From assembly GCF_029784155.1 (NCBI RefSeq), contig NC_073693.1:233197102-233261101 (forward strand): a stretch of 64,000 bases of DNA. Reading direction: 5' to 3'. Shown piece after piece: positions 1-10,399 of the stretch. The notes beneath the pieces were generated by a model. That model saw nothing but the letters and a program-made list of their open reading frames with translations. It searched no databases and was not told the origin of the DNA. The stretch comes from Uranotaenia lowii. Taxonomy: Eukaryota > Arthropoda > Insecta > Diptera > Culicidae. Made by a program: the position numbers and the translations under genes. Within the stretch, counting starts at the first letter, position 1, and each line of letters begins with the position of its first letter.

Positions 1-1064
1 TGAAAATGCAATCTAGTTTATGCGCAGGGCTGTGAAGGCAACTGCCAAGGAAGGACGATGTAATTTTCTTGAAAACGTTCACTCAAAATGTGTAAATGAT
101 TATTATCGTAATGAAACTGCACTAATAACTGCCAAAAATGCCATTTTCTGAATCTTGGGTTGGAAAGAAGATGAGTTGAGTCATACAAGTTGTAAGTTCC
201 TTATCAAAACCAGTTAATTAGCCGATGTTTAGAAATTGTTACTTGTTCAGTTTTATCTTCTAACTGTCATAACATCCTGCATTTCTAATATTTTTGTTGA
301 TTGCTTTTCCTTCTACATATTCTTAGTTGAACCAGCGATTGTGTTGTTCTTTTTCCCATGCTGAAGATAAAAGTTTTGTTTGCTCAGCTTTATTTGTGCA
401 ACTTTGCTTGGATTTTCGCTCTTGGTGAGGAACAAAACAATTATTGAAACCTCGATCGCGATAAGTGTTCCAAGTTCTCTAAACATGCACACATAGCCAT
501 AAAGTTTCTGATCGAACTCATGACGACAAAAGACGCTTTTCTGTTAAATAAAACGAAACGCAAAAATTATTCATTATCGGGCAGCAGAATGTATTTTTGT
601 TTTATTTTGTGTCTCAACTCAACTGTTTTATTTTGATGTTGCTGTTTGTTGTTGTTTGTTGTTTTTTTTGTTGAGCTGTCGGCAATGTTTTGGTTCCACC
701 GATTGATGGGAACAGGTTTTTGTTTGGTAGTGGTGCTGCCTGGCTGCCCCAGAGAAGAGATGTTTTTCGTTGGGATTGTGAAATTCGCGAGAGAGAGCTT
801 GCTGAATCCTCCATACACTATTTACTGAACAAACGCGAAAAAGATGGCCGGATTTTTGATTCGGTCTTCCGCCCACCACCGACATGGATCATAGACCTCA
901 CATTATGGGAGCATGTGGGGATTCCCACGGAATCCATGCGTAGCAGGGTGGCTATCCTCATAAAATTATCCTATTATTTTTGTTTGAGTTACAAAAACAA
1001 TTTTCATTTTGTGCACAATAACACTGAAGAAATAATGGAAATGTCATGTTTCGCAAATCGGTAA
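1..1064. other. no secure feature
   Basis: AT-rich sequence with T-rich and GTT-rich simple stretches around 600-680. Reading frames between 567 and 1064 on both strands either lack a true ATG or have low-complexity composition rich in Q, N and K. I see no splice signals, conserved motifs or repeat ends that I can defend. It may be intron or intergenic DNA. Confidence 0.5.
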
Positions 1065-1236
1065 AGCCTAGTCCACACTAGGCAACCTGAACTGCGATTT
1101 TTGTTATGAGACGAACTTTGTTGTCTGTTGTTGTTTTTGAAAACCTGAGACGGTCTCAGTGTCTCCCGAATAAAATGGGAGACGCTGAGACCGTCTCGAG
1201 ACGAGCCGTCTCCTAGTGCGGACTAGGCCGAAGGCT
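1065..1236. mobile_element. small hairpin MITE
   Basis: The ends are inverted copies of GCCTAGTCC.CACTAGG (left at 1066-1083, right at 1212-1229). Inside, 1147-1167 and 1177-1197 form a 21-bp stem around a 9-base loop, with only one G-U-type mismatch. No coding capacity is visible. A partial relative of the left end lies at 21056-21100 (TTAGTCCACATGAGG followed by a similar interior), so this is a dispersed repeat. I could not define a target-site duplication. Confidence 0.6.
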
Positions 1237-1289
1237 TATTTCAAAACTGATTAATCGTACATTATTTGGAAGAATAATTTATGCAACAA

Positions 1290-2240
1290 ATACAAGTAAT
1301 TTGTTGTGAACAATTTATTCTATTTACATGGATTTCCTTCTCACGACATAACCTGAAGAACAATATTCCCCGATTCACTCTGTCCATGGCAACCGTTCTA
1401 CAATTTCTCGGGCATCCCACATTCGCCAGATCACGCTTCACTTGGTTTAACCATCTCGCTCGTTGCGTGACGAGCAACGTCACGTTCCTACCGGATTTGC
1501 AACGAACACCTGTTTTGCAGGGCAGTCGTCTGGCATTCTTGCAACATGTCCTGCCCAACGTAAACGGCCAACCTTCGCCACCTGCTATATACAAAGTTCG
1601 CCGTAGAGTCGCACGAACTCGTGATTCTCCCATAGCCTCGATACTTTGTTCTCCAACACGCCGCCATTGATGGTTCTTAACACTGGTCGCTCGAATACTC
1701 CGAGTGTATGCAGGTCCTCCATGAGCAATATACATATCTCGTGCCCGAAGAGAACAACCGATCTAATGCACGCCATGTACAGTTTACCCTTCGTGCGAGG
1801 GCTAAGCCTTTTAGACCAAAGTTGCTTGTAGAGTTCATAGTGATCACGACTTCCGATGATCATTCGCCGCCGGATCTCAAGGCTGGTGTCATTGTCTGCG
1901 GTTACCAGCGAGCCGAGAAAGACAAAGTCTTCGACTATTTCCAGCTCGTGTCGTGACCTTGTTATTTCTAGACAAGCGGGCTCGGTCAGTCTCAGACTCG
2001 CAGACCAGCCTAAACTTTGTCTTGGACATATTAATCATCACAGTTCTGTTTGAACAAGTTGATAAAAAAAACTTGCATAAACATCCAACCCATGTTGCAC
2101 AGAGAAAACTGCTCATCCAGGATTGAGACTCTCTATGTATTGTAGAGTATACATAGAGAGTATTTCCCGTACCGTGATTACCCGTATCCCTACAATATCC
2201 ACTGCGAAGAAGTTCATTTCTCATCCGTCCAGCTTCATTC
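1290..2240 (-). pseudogene. decayed non-LTR retrotransposon RT C-terminus (RTE/R1-like)
   Basis: Read on the minus strand, fragments in two frames match the familiar post-catalytic region of insect non-LTR reverse transcriptases. There is an INMSKTKF-type segment near 2040, then KRLSPRTKGKLYMACIRSVV and LFGHE near 1750-1810, then a VFERPVLRTINGG segment near 1680. The ending contains RARWLNQVKRDLANVGCP and WRTVAMDRV-like residues (about 1390-1470). Frameshifts separate the blocks and no catalytic YxDD box remains. The motif order fits one dead 5'-truncated copy. The clade assignment (RTE versus R1) is from memory of motif style and is uncertain. It probably forms a unit with the minus-strand pieces at 2330-2800 and 4110-4769. 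Confidence 0.6.
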
Positions 2241-2329
2241 GTAGATCACGGCACAACTGATATAACCCGCCGATAGAGCTATTCTACCAGTCACGCGACT
2301 TATCCCCGAGATCCACTACGGAGAAGATG

Positions 2330-2800
2330 ACGCCATATCTTTGGAGATTAACTTGTAGGATTGAACGCATCCTACTCGAAAGTCCCCTGAACGTGGGACT
2401 TGCGACGTGTGACACGCACGATCCCGACAGCGTAACGACGACTCTGACGATGTATCCTTCTCTGGACTACCTTCTTGCCAGCCGTGTCCAGGGGTTATAT
2501 CGGGCGATATGCTGATGGGTCACATAGTGGCTTTCCGGGTTTTGGCGGGAGCACCAATCACTGCCGCTTCCACATATCTGAGAAGAGCCTCTCATTCACG
2601 TATTTATTGTTGCAGAGATGACCGAAACATTTAAGGGTTTTCACTGCCACGTTCGGGATGTCATCCAGTCCCGCAGCTTTATTCAATTGGAGGGACTTAG
2701 CAATGTTCCGCAGATCCTCTAGCGAGATCTGCTCCTCCTCATTCGTATCCAAGTTATATGGGACCCACGGCTACCTGATTTCTTCGTGCTGTGGGAACAG
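2330..2800 (-). pseudogene. decayed R1-like RT N-terminal fingers fragment
   Basis: The minus-strand frame at 2558-2752 reads EEEQISLEDLRNIAKSLQL, then NKAAGLDDIPNVAVKT, then a degenerate SDMWKRQ. This is the NKAPGxDGIPN...WKRQ block that opens the RT domain of R1-clade and related non-LTR elements. Downstream (2330-2520 on the minus strand) remnants such as PGxPLxDPSAYRPI can be followed only across frameshifts. The fragment is non-functional. It lies between the RT C-terminus at 1290-2240 and an ORF1 relic at 4110-4769 in the same orientation, and is separated from the latter by a plus-strand Jockey-like insertion. Confidence 0.6.
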
Positions 2801-2829
2801 GTGATGGATGATACAGCGTCCTGGCAGAG

Positions 2830-4110
2830 TTGCCTAAAATGTGCCTTTTTGCTCGTCTGATTGACTTGAACTGCCTGCCCCTGAATCGCAGTAAATGCTC
2901 GGTCGTATCATTTTCTCGTAAGCGACACCTTCTTTATGCGGAGTATGCTCTCGGAGACGAAATCGCGAGTGGACCACATCAAAGATCTGGGCTTTATTCT
3001 CGATCAACGGCTGGAGTTTAAAACTCACACAAACTACATCGTCGACAAAGCATCCAGAAACCTTGGATTCTTTTTTCGCATGGCCAAAGACTTCAAAGAC
3101 GTGTATTGCCTGAACTGCTGTATAGGTCGTTCCATCCTCGAGTATGCTTCAGCTGTTTGGTGCCCTTTCTACCAGAATGGGACTGAACGAATCGAGGCTA
3201 TCCGGCGTCGCTTCATGCGGTATCTGCGTCATCTTAACTGGCAAGACTCTTTCCGTTCACCAAGCTATGAGAATCGCTGCCGCCTCAAGCCTGCAGAAAC
3301 GCTACGCGCGCTCTAGTTGTTGCTGATCTCTTGACGTCCAGAGTTGACTGTCCCGTTTTGCTGGAGGCCATTCCTCTCAGCGTGCGTCCCCGAGGATTGA
3401 GAAACCAGCTTATGCAGCTCTATGTTCCTTCTCGTCTTAACAACTATGGAGCGAACAGAGCCTTTAGCGGCATATTGAAAACATTCAATCGCTTGTCTGA
3501 GCATTTCCACTTCGATGTTTCGAGGAACGTGTTCCGAAGAAATTTTTTTAACTGTTTCAAGAACTGTATAGACTAGGCTTGCCAGATACTTTCAGAAAAA
3601 AAGCGGGACATTTCACGAAGAAAAAGCGGGACATAGCCGAAAAAAGCGGGACATTTAAGAAAATCTTAAAAAAACAGCTTAATTGTGTAGCCAAACTTAA
3701 AATTTTATCATCAGTTAAGTTGTTCATAGAAAGTACACTTTAGTTTCATAGGTGGCCTAAAGATTCTCATAAATAAATCATTCAGTGTTACTTGGGAAAG
3801 ATGTATGTATTTAAAAGATTTTATGTTCATCACATAATTCAAAATGAGACTAAAGTTTATTTTTTTTTCATTGTTAGTCAGTTAACTTTGTAAATTTTTA
3901 CCAAGAAAAAAAAGCGGGACATTTTGAGGAAAAAGCGGGACAGCGGGATATTCAACAAAAAAGCGGGACATGTCCTGCTTTTGCGGGACGGATGGCAACC
4001 CTAGTATAGACCTGTGTTACTTTTTATCTTGTATTGTAATTACTATTAAGTTATTATAAGGATCTACATATGGTCCATTGATTTTATTCTAATAAACAAC
4101 CGGGAGTTTC
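2830..4110 (+). pseudogene. Jockey/Juan-like retrotransposon 3' end (RT C-terminus plus tail)
   Basis: On the plus strand, blocks in successive frames read SKCSVVSFSRKR (about 2895), VDHIKDLGFILDQRLEFK (about 2967-3020), ASRNLGFFFRMAKDFKD, SILEYASAVWCPFYQNG (about 3135-3180), IEAIRRRFMRYLRHLNW and YENRCRL. A closing segment with VRPRGLRNQLMQLYVPSR and FDVSRNVFRRNFF ends near 3576. This is the typical C-terminal part of a Jockey-clade RT; the upstream catalytic part is missing (5' truncation). At least two frameshifts are present. The 3' tail resumes at 4012 after a hAT MITE (3574-4003) and runs to an A/T-rich end near 4105. It sits inside an older minus-strand element. Confidence 0.75.
3574..4003. 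mobile_element. hAT-superfamily MITE with perfect 8-bp TSD
   Basis: The element begins TAGGCTTGCCA and ends TGGCAACCCTA, imperfect inverted repeats of the hAT type. It is flanked on both sides by GTATAGAC (3566-3573 and 4004-4011), the 8-bp target duplication expected for hAT transposition. The 430-bp interior is non-coding and rich in AAAGCGGGACATTT-like repeats (3602, 3624, 3646, 3911, 3934, 3958). It interrupts the tail of the Jockey-like relic, so it is younger than that insertion. Confidence 0.9.
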
Positions 4111-4769
4111 GCAAACGCTACCTGTGTTCCAGATGAGGGAGAACCTTCCGCATCCTGATCGGGATCTGGTCCGCTTCGATCTTACGCAGGTCCTTCAGAG
4201 CGTTTTTCACCTCGCTTTCTGTGGCAATCCTTCCAAGATTTCCACAGTCTTCACCGAGCATCTCTTGCAAAAAACGCTTTACTATGCGCCCTTGTTGATT
4301 GAGCCGCGTCTGAGCTCAAGGATCATCATACTCTCCTAGGCCCACTAGATTCCTTCAGATGCCTTTTCCTCTAGCGTCTCCCTCTTATCCCTGACCCGGT
4401 TGGATTTGGGTTTGGACTTGAGTTTTCGTAGGCTTTTTTTTTTCATTTTCGCTCAACTGTCTGCAATCCAGTTGGCGCTTTAGGAACTTGGCATCCCTCC
4501 CTATTTTCACCCGGATTCTGCCGGACCTTACGATCCTGGGCTCTTTTCTTCAGGGCTTCAGGTGTCGTCTCCTCTGGAGACTCTTTTTTTTCTCTTGCCG
4601 TTTCCGGCAAAATTCGCTTCGCTATCGATCTGCACGAAGACGCTACACGTCTTCGGTGAGACAGGAGGTTCTTCACCGCTCGGTTCGCCGTGACTAAAAG
4701 TGACATCACGTTGGCGAGTTTTTCGCGGACCTCTTTGCGGATGTTAGACTGGCTCGCCATGCCTTGCAA
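4110..4769 (-). pseudogene. retrotransposon ORF1 (gag-like) relic
   Basis: A minus-strand frame opens at an ATG near 4767 with a charged, helical N-terminus (KEVREKLANVMSLLV, then SHRRRVASS and TPEALKKRAQDRK). A later block in another frame (about 4130-4260) reads GRIATESEVKNALKDLRK followed by IRMRKVLPHLEHR. Charged N-terminal helices followed by such blocks are usual in ORF1 of R1-like elements, whose RT relics continue in the same orientation at 2330-2800. No zinc knuckle is preserved. The assignment rests on composition and context rather than a diagnostic motif. Confidence 0.45.
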
Positions 4770-4789
4770 TGCAATCCGTTAAAAAGATT

Positions 4790-5100
4790 TACCACCTGGG
4801 TGATCAACTAATAAAATTTTCCGGATTTGCTTTGGTCCCCCTTTTTTGTATGAGAAGAACCACTGCGACCAACTTTTTGTGATATATTGTGGAACTATTT
4901 GGTCCCCCTTAGGTGATTATTGAAATCCTAAAGTCGATTTTTGGCCAAAAAAACCGAAACTTGGAGACACCCAAATCAAGTCCGATTGAGCTGGAATTTT
5001 GCACAGGTCACCCAAGCAACCAGAATCTCCTAGAAGTATGAAGATAATGCTAGTCAGTCTAAAATTTGAAATCTAAAATAGACTTTGAGGTTCATTAGAG
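4790..5100. repeat. dispersed AT-rich repeat with GGTCCCCC motifs
   Basis: The stretch contains GGTCCCCCTT twice (about 4833 and 4902). It also has a segment running from CCGAAACTTGGAG to GATTGAGCT.GAATTTTGCACAG that recurs at about 12010-12100. The opposite orientation appears near 36270-36330 (CGAAGCGCTCAAAGTTTCGG). It is therefore a dispersed non-coding family with at least three relics in this window. Ends are not defined. Confidence 0.45.
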
Positions 5101-5490
5101 TGGCTGAAGAGAATGCTATTGAGCCTGTCGAAGAACAGGTTAACAGATTGTTTTTTTTTATTTATTCATTCAGTTTGCAGCTAAGAAGTTTTTCAACTGT
5201 TGAAGCCAGCACACTGGTGAAACATTTTGTGTGCAAGTATTACTAACTAACTGTTTTTTTGTATATAATCCAACTATTTAGCTCTTCAGTTATTATAATT
5301 CATATGGTACACAGCATCAGAGTTTATGAGTATATAGAAAGGGAATCAAAAAAAAGAACAGAAAATATTTTGAATTAACAATTGTTATCTGGAAAATCAT
5401 GAACGTCACTAATTTTTAATGCATTTGAGTTTTCATCTTTTTTTTATGAAGACAGAACCATTCGTGAACCAAACAAACTTATAATTGTTT

Positions 5491-6020
5491 TTATTCCTGA
5501 ATTTCCTCGCTATTCCCAGCAGCCGTTGATTCAAGCTCGTCAATCGGTGGGTAAAATAGATTCAATGGTCGATGTTCTGTCCTATATCGATGCAGCTGCA
5601 CAACAGATTAATAAGTGGCTCTTTATGGAATATTGTTTCATTTGTGTTTAGCTCATAGTTCAACTCCTCAATATGCTGTTGAGCTTTATCTTGGTCATTC
5701 TTCAGTTCGGTTATTTCTCATTTCATTGAGGAAACCATCGATTTCTGATCATCAAGTGAAATTTTAACGTGCTCGAACTCATCCGAAATTAATTGTTGAG
5801 AGGACTTCACTTCTTCAATTTTATGCTGTAGCTTTTCAATTGACTTCTCAATATTTTGCGCGATGTTATCAATCCGTAAATTAGTTGATTAGCTGGCATT
5901 CATGATATCCTCTTTTATCATGCGATGCAATTCCAGAAGAGTAATCTCTGAACCACCCTGAGCTGCATCCAGCTCATGATGATCATCATGTCTTTTTGCT
6001 TGTCCGGCGAGAGCGTATTA
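5491..6020 (-). pseudogene. decayed coiled-coil ORF, retroelement ORF1-like
   Basis: The minus strand holds a long frame broken by an in-frame TAA (5889-5891) and an in-frame TGA (5718-5720). Before and after these it reads as a regular coiled coil: ELHRMIKEDIMNAS, then LRIDNIAQNIEKSIEKLQHK, IEEVKSSQQLISDEFEHV, EITELKNDQDKAQQHIEE. After a frameshift it ends NLFYPPIDELES...EEIQE at a TAA (5491-5493). Heptad-rich ORFs of this size are common as ORF1 of CR1/L1-like retrotransposons; the ORF1 at 47541 has a similar coil. The C-terminal end does not match anything I recognise, so a retrocopy of a host gene is also possible. Confidence 0.45.
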
Positions 6021-6417
6021 TCAGTGGAATTGTTTGTTTACAGCTTGTTTTTGTTGCGTTTTGTCATCCCGTAACGGAGAGATGCGATCCCGAAATAATG
6101 GCCAAAAACAATGGGAAGGAAATTCACCAATTATTCACAACAGAAAAAGGCTTCGAAACCAACGAATTTCAGTCCAATTGGTTGTATTTCAATCGTTCGG
6201 GGTAAGTCGGAAGTTTCTTTAAAGCCTTGCACAAATTTGAGCGACAAATGCGAGATAAAACACTTCGATTTACGATAGCGAAAGCCGCACGTAAAGAAAA
6301 CGGTAGCGGTACGAGATTGCATTTATCAAGATATTGTTCTGATGAACAGATGGCAGATTGTTAGATTGCCAGTCTATCTAGGTTTATTTCATTGATTTTA
6401 ATATTGAATATTATTAA

Positions 6418-6790
6418 GGCCAAATCAAATCAATCAACCATTAGCAGCCTCAAAAATCTGCACTTCTAAAGCAGCACAGCAGCAGCCTTAAAAATCTGTG
6501 CTTCCTAAGCCAATTCGTCTTTTTCACCGCAAGACCAAATCACAACAAACAAACAGCAGCAACAACCTTTAAAATCTGTGCTTCCTGAGCCAATCCGTCT
6601 TTATCCACCGGAATGCCAAATCACAACAAACAAACAACAGCAGCAGTCTTCAAAATCTGCGCTCTCTTGGCCAATCCGCCGAGAAGGCCAAATCATAACA
6701 AACATACAGCAGCTGCTGCCTTGCTAATCTCCGCTTCATAAGCCAATTCCATCTTTATCCACCGGAAGAACAAATCAAATCAATGAATCA
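6418..6790. repeat. minisatellite, about 80-bp unit, about five copies
   Basis: Units share AAAATCTG.GCTTCCTGAGCC, then CAATCCGTCTTTATCCACCG, then CAAATCACAACAAACAAACA and CAGCAGCA runs. The AAAATCTG anchor falls near 6491, 6571 and 6651, giving an 80-bp period; outer units are more diverged. Q/N-type triplets suggest nothing coding, because no frame stays open across the array. Confidence 0.7.
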
Positions 6791-7043
6791 TTGTCGTGAT
6801 TTTACGAATCTCAATACAGAGTTTCACTCAGACACGTCTGTCGCTCACAAGAATAGATCAATGCCTTGCGAGGTATTTGCATGACTACTTTTCATGCAAT
6901 ACTTCGCGGGCACGAGCAAGTGGTGTCAATTGAATTTATTGTTTATCAAAGCCAAAATACATACCGAATCAAAACGAAGCTTTGTAGACCTCAGGGTTTG
7001 AGAAATTGAAAAATTACCCCAAATCGACTCAGTCTAGCCATAT

Positions 7044-7066
7044 ATGCCAAAAACGAGCGGGGTCTG
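7044..7066 (+). mobile_element. truncated end of CAGACCCCG MITE
   Basis: A 3' end of the family described at 9831-10399 is recognisable: GCCAAAAACGAGCGGGGTCTG followed by TA. Only this terminus remains; the rest of the element is absent or unrecognisable upstream. Confidence 0.6.
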
Positions 7067-7929
7067 TACAGATAATCCGCCATGAGTGCACGGATTCACC
7101 AAGGTATTCGTCATATTGCATTCTTAAGATGTGGAGTCCGGCAAATCTTCAATGCAAAACATCGCACTTTTTCAAAACTGGCTTTAAACAAATAAGATTT
7201 AAATAAAATAAAATTAAGAATTAACTGTGACAAAAGTAACTGCATTGAAAAATCATAATATACCAGAAATTATCTGTAACAGAAAAAAAACTTCAAACAT
7301 TTCGATTCCCAAGGCATTTGTATCCTATGTCAATTACTTAAAGCAATCCATATTCCGCAATGCCACAGCACTATCAAAGCTAGAAAAGTTTCGTAAGGCC
7401 ATTAGTTTAGCGTCACCGTATTGAAACAGGTAGAAGGAACCCCGCGGCCTATTAAGTCTCACGTGCACGCACAAGCTACTGCCATAATTAACTTGATACA
7501 CTTAAACCTGCTGTAAACTAGCACCATATTTGTAAAATATGCTACGCAGGCCTATCGATGTACTTTGATAATAAACGTCGTAGCGCAAAAACATGGTTCA
7601 GAGTTAATGTTAAAAATAGTCATAATTATCCACCCTAAGGAAATCATTATGGTTCCCAAATTCTCCAACAGCTGAGAGAAGCTTCTCCCTCGGAAAGTCT
7701 TATTATTATTTGGTTCTGGTTTGATGGGATCTAGCTGGTTGGTTTGGTTCATGCCGATATATGTACGTACTTACGTTCCTGGTTGCAGAAGCTGGTTCTC
7801 TTGGTTTTGGTACCTACTAGGTACAAGATGAGCTGAAGAGAAGCACCTTCTGCCAAGTTGCCAAGTTGAGACTTGAGAAGACGGTTTTGGGTTTTTCAGT
7901 CTGAGAGGAGTCTGCACCACGGACGGACG

Positions 7930-9465
7930 AACGGCCAGAAACACTGAGTGCGCGAGCACCCTCAGCAGCAAAAGCAGAACCAGAACCAGGGCCAGGGCGC
8001 GGATGGTATAATTTTCGATTTCGGTTGCTTTTGCCACCTGCAGCAGATTGGGGACCCCCAATGGACGACACGGTTTTCGGTTTTTTGGTATCAATCCGCG
8101 CGCGAGAGATGCCAGAGTCAGTGTTGGTGCAGAATTTTGGCAGCCGAAAACGGTGAAGATTGAAGTGTAAACATCTTCGAGGAGCTTCGATTGGATTTTT
8201 CGGGGTTAATGGTTGATTGATAGCGCGGTGCAGGAAAGTTTTTTCTCAAGTGGTTTGTGCAAAGATGATGCGATGACCTTTGAGCGACCACTTGTCATGG
8301 CCACGGAATAATTTCTAGCGGTGAAGGACTGGGACTCGATTTTTCGAGGACAAATCTTTGTCGTCGAAGGTGAGTGAGTGGGTGAGATTTGTGATTCCAG
8401 TTTTCCTGCTGAAAGGTGCAATTAAATTCCCTAGAGCGAAAGGAAAAACATTCTTATGAGATTTAAAAATAGAACAAAACTACTGCAGCAGTAGGGCAGT
8501 AGGGGGATTATGCTTGATTGAAGCTGCTAAGCTGCCTGGTGGAGACTTAGCATCAGGACTTGCCAGAAGCATCAAACTGTGGATTATCCACTAATCCAAC
8601 GGGAAAAAGAGTTCTCATCTAAGTATATCAACGGGAAACCAACTGGGCAAAAATCCAACAACAGCAGCAAAAAAAGCTGAAATCTTTATAGAAATCGATC
8701 CTGTAGGCCCTGTGATACTGCTGCTGCTGAATTGTGGTGTACTTTCACGTACAATATTCCGTGAGTCCAAAAATCGGTGAATGTATTTGGTCCCCCTGTG
8801 TTGTTCGTCGGAAGAGCCAGTCAGTTTTTTTGGGTGTATTTGTTCCGGGAAAAGTGCAAAACAAAACCCGCTAACCAAAGAGCGGAGTGTTTACTCTCGA
8901 TCCGTCAAAACGGGGTTGGAAAAACTGACCCTTCTCCACTTCCCAATTTGCCGGTAACTTCTGCGTGTGTCAGGGATCACCATCAACCACGTGTTAGGAA
9001 GCCGGAGGAAAATCTAACCAGAGAGAAAGAGAGTGTTCTTGGGAAAACTCTCTCTCTTTTATTTGTCCTCTCCTTGGAGAGAAACTTTTCCCGAGTTTTT
9101 CCGAGATCCGCTCTATCTCGGAAAGGGGAGGTTCACCCAAGTCCAAAACCCGAAGCACGGAAGGAGGGGGATCCTGAAAACATAAACATTTCTCCAACAA
9201 AAACATCCCTCTGCTGAGCAAGTGTGTGGTGAAGAATTTGTAGTCCTACATTGGTGTTTTTTGTGTTAGTGTTCGAATCGTACCATTTTCTCAAAGGCAG
9301 AGCTGCTGCTGATGTAGGCTTTATTCCGAGTGCAAGTGTACCGAGATATCGTTCGAGTGCTTTCGCTGTAGTTGGATATTTGTTGGAGTTACACTTTGCG
9401 TTGGATACGCTATCCGAAAAGGATATAATCGTCATCATGTGTCTGATTTAAAATAATTCGACTAT
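7930..9465 (+). other. probable non-coding 5' UTR exon(s) of a host gene
   Basis: This block is clearly richer in G and C than its surroundings and is free of recognisable transposon ends. Two good splice donors occur: GAAG|GTGAGT after 8369 and CTAT|GTAAGT after 9465. They fit an upstream exon and a second, possibly alternative, first exon. No long ATG-initiated frame crosses either donor. Short upstream ORFs occur, for example 58 codons at 8781-8957. The next convincing exon in the same orientation starts at 55072 after a strong acceptor. I infer that these are leader exons of that gene. The transcription start is not visible. Confidence 0.45.
8781..8957 (+). other. upstream ORF in the probable leader exon
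   Basis: An ATG at 8781 opens 58 codons ending at TAA 8955-8957. It begins MYLVPLCCSSEEP. It has no recognisable domain. If the block is a 5' UTR, this uORF could repress translation of the downstream coding sequence, but it may equally be a chance frame. Confidence 0.25.
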
Positions 9466-9830
9466 GTAAGTACTTTAATAATTCTAAACATAAAAATTAA
9501 CTTGTTAGCTAAAACCCTCTCAATTTGTTAAACAAAAAAAACTTTTCTTTCGAGACATACATTATGTAGGTAGATATTTACATATTTCCAATAGTGCACC
9601 GAGCCAGCTTTGTCGGCTGTTTTTTGCTGCAGACAGCCTGCAGTATGATTAAATCATCCGAATACGCCCTCCCTATGAGAGTTGAAAACTTAGTAAGGGG
9701 ATTTGTACCTAGCAAGAAAAGTAAAGAAAAGAAAGGATTTTTGCTGATAGGTTGAGTTTCAGAAAAAATAGTACAAAAAAATGCAATAAATGGAAAGTTA
9801 TTTGAAAAGTTTTAAAATGTTTATTATGTA

Positions 9831-10399
9831 CAGACCCCGTTCGATTTTGGCAACACGCCCGTACATTTTGTGTTGCCAAAATCGAATGTTGCCAAAATCG
9901 AACGGTTTTTTCTCAACTTTTTTTTTCAGTTATTTTTACAAAATAATGTTATTATTATCAAACACGCTATTTTTGGTCAATTTTCGACCTTTTTCAGTCA
10001 TTTTTTAATTTTTTTCATTATGTTCATTTTCCACTTTTCTTGTTGTGTTTATAATGTTTGTTTTCAATTGTCATATTTGCTGTTTTTGTCATTCTTCATC
10101 ATTTTTTTGTTGTTTTTTGTCATTTTCAGTCTTATGCTTGAATTTGTTTTTCAACTTTTTGAATTTTTCATATTTTTGTCATTTTTGAGTACTTTATACA
10201 TTTTTTAAAAAACTTTTGATTTTATTGTTGCATTTTATCACCATTTCAGAATATAAAAACGTATTTATGGTGTTTGTCTTAATTAAATTGGTCCTGTTAT
10301 AACGAAAACAAAAAGGTAAAGGTAACCGTTCAATTTTGGCACATGTGCCAAAATCGGATGTTGCCAAAATCGAATGTTGCCAAAAACGAACGGGGTCTG
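9831..10399 (+). mobile_element. TA-flanked MITE, CAGACCCCG family (copy 1)
   Basis: The ends are CAGACCCCGTTCG and the inverted CGAACGGGGTCTG, flanked by TA (9829-9830 and 10400-10401), as for Tc1/mariner-type insertion. Subterminal direct and inverted copies of TTCGATTTTGGCAAC occur at both ends. The 569-bp element has an interior of T-rich low-complexity sequence, which gives spurious long frames. A 601-bp copy in opposite orientation lies at 25860-26460, and a terminal scrap at 7044-7066. Confidence 0.85.

Noticed and set aside
6418..6790. CRISPR-like array
   Set aside because: Units are 80 bp, diverged and without unique spacers, in a eukaryotic context; it is a minisatellite.
8777..9217. 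146-codon frame in the leader region as a protein gene
   Set aside because: It opens at a GTG with no ATG near its start, has basic low-complexity composition and runs across probable 5' UTR; no splice-compatible extension.
9790..10208. Long T-rich frames giving phenylalanine-rich membrane-like proteins
   Set aside because: They lie inside the low-complexity interior of the CAGACCCCG MITE; the inverted copy at 25993-26286 gives the same artefact on the other strand.
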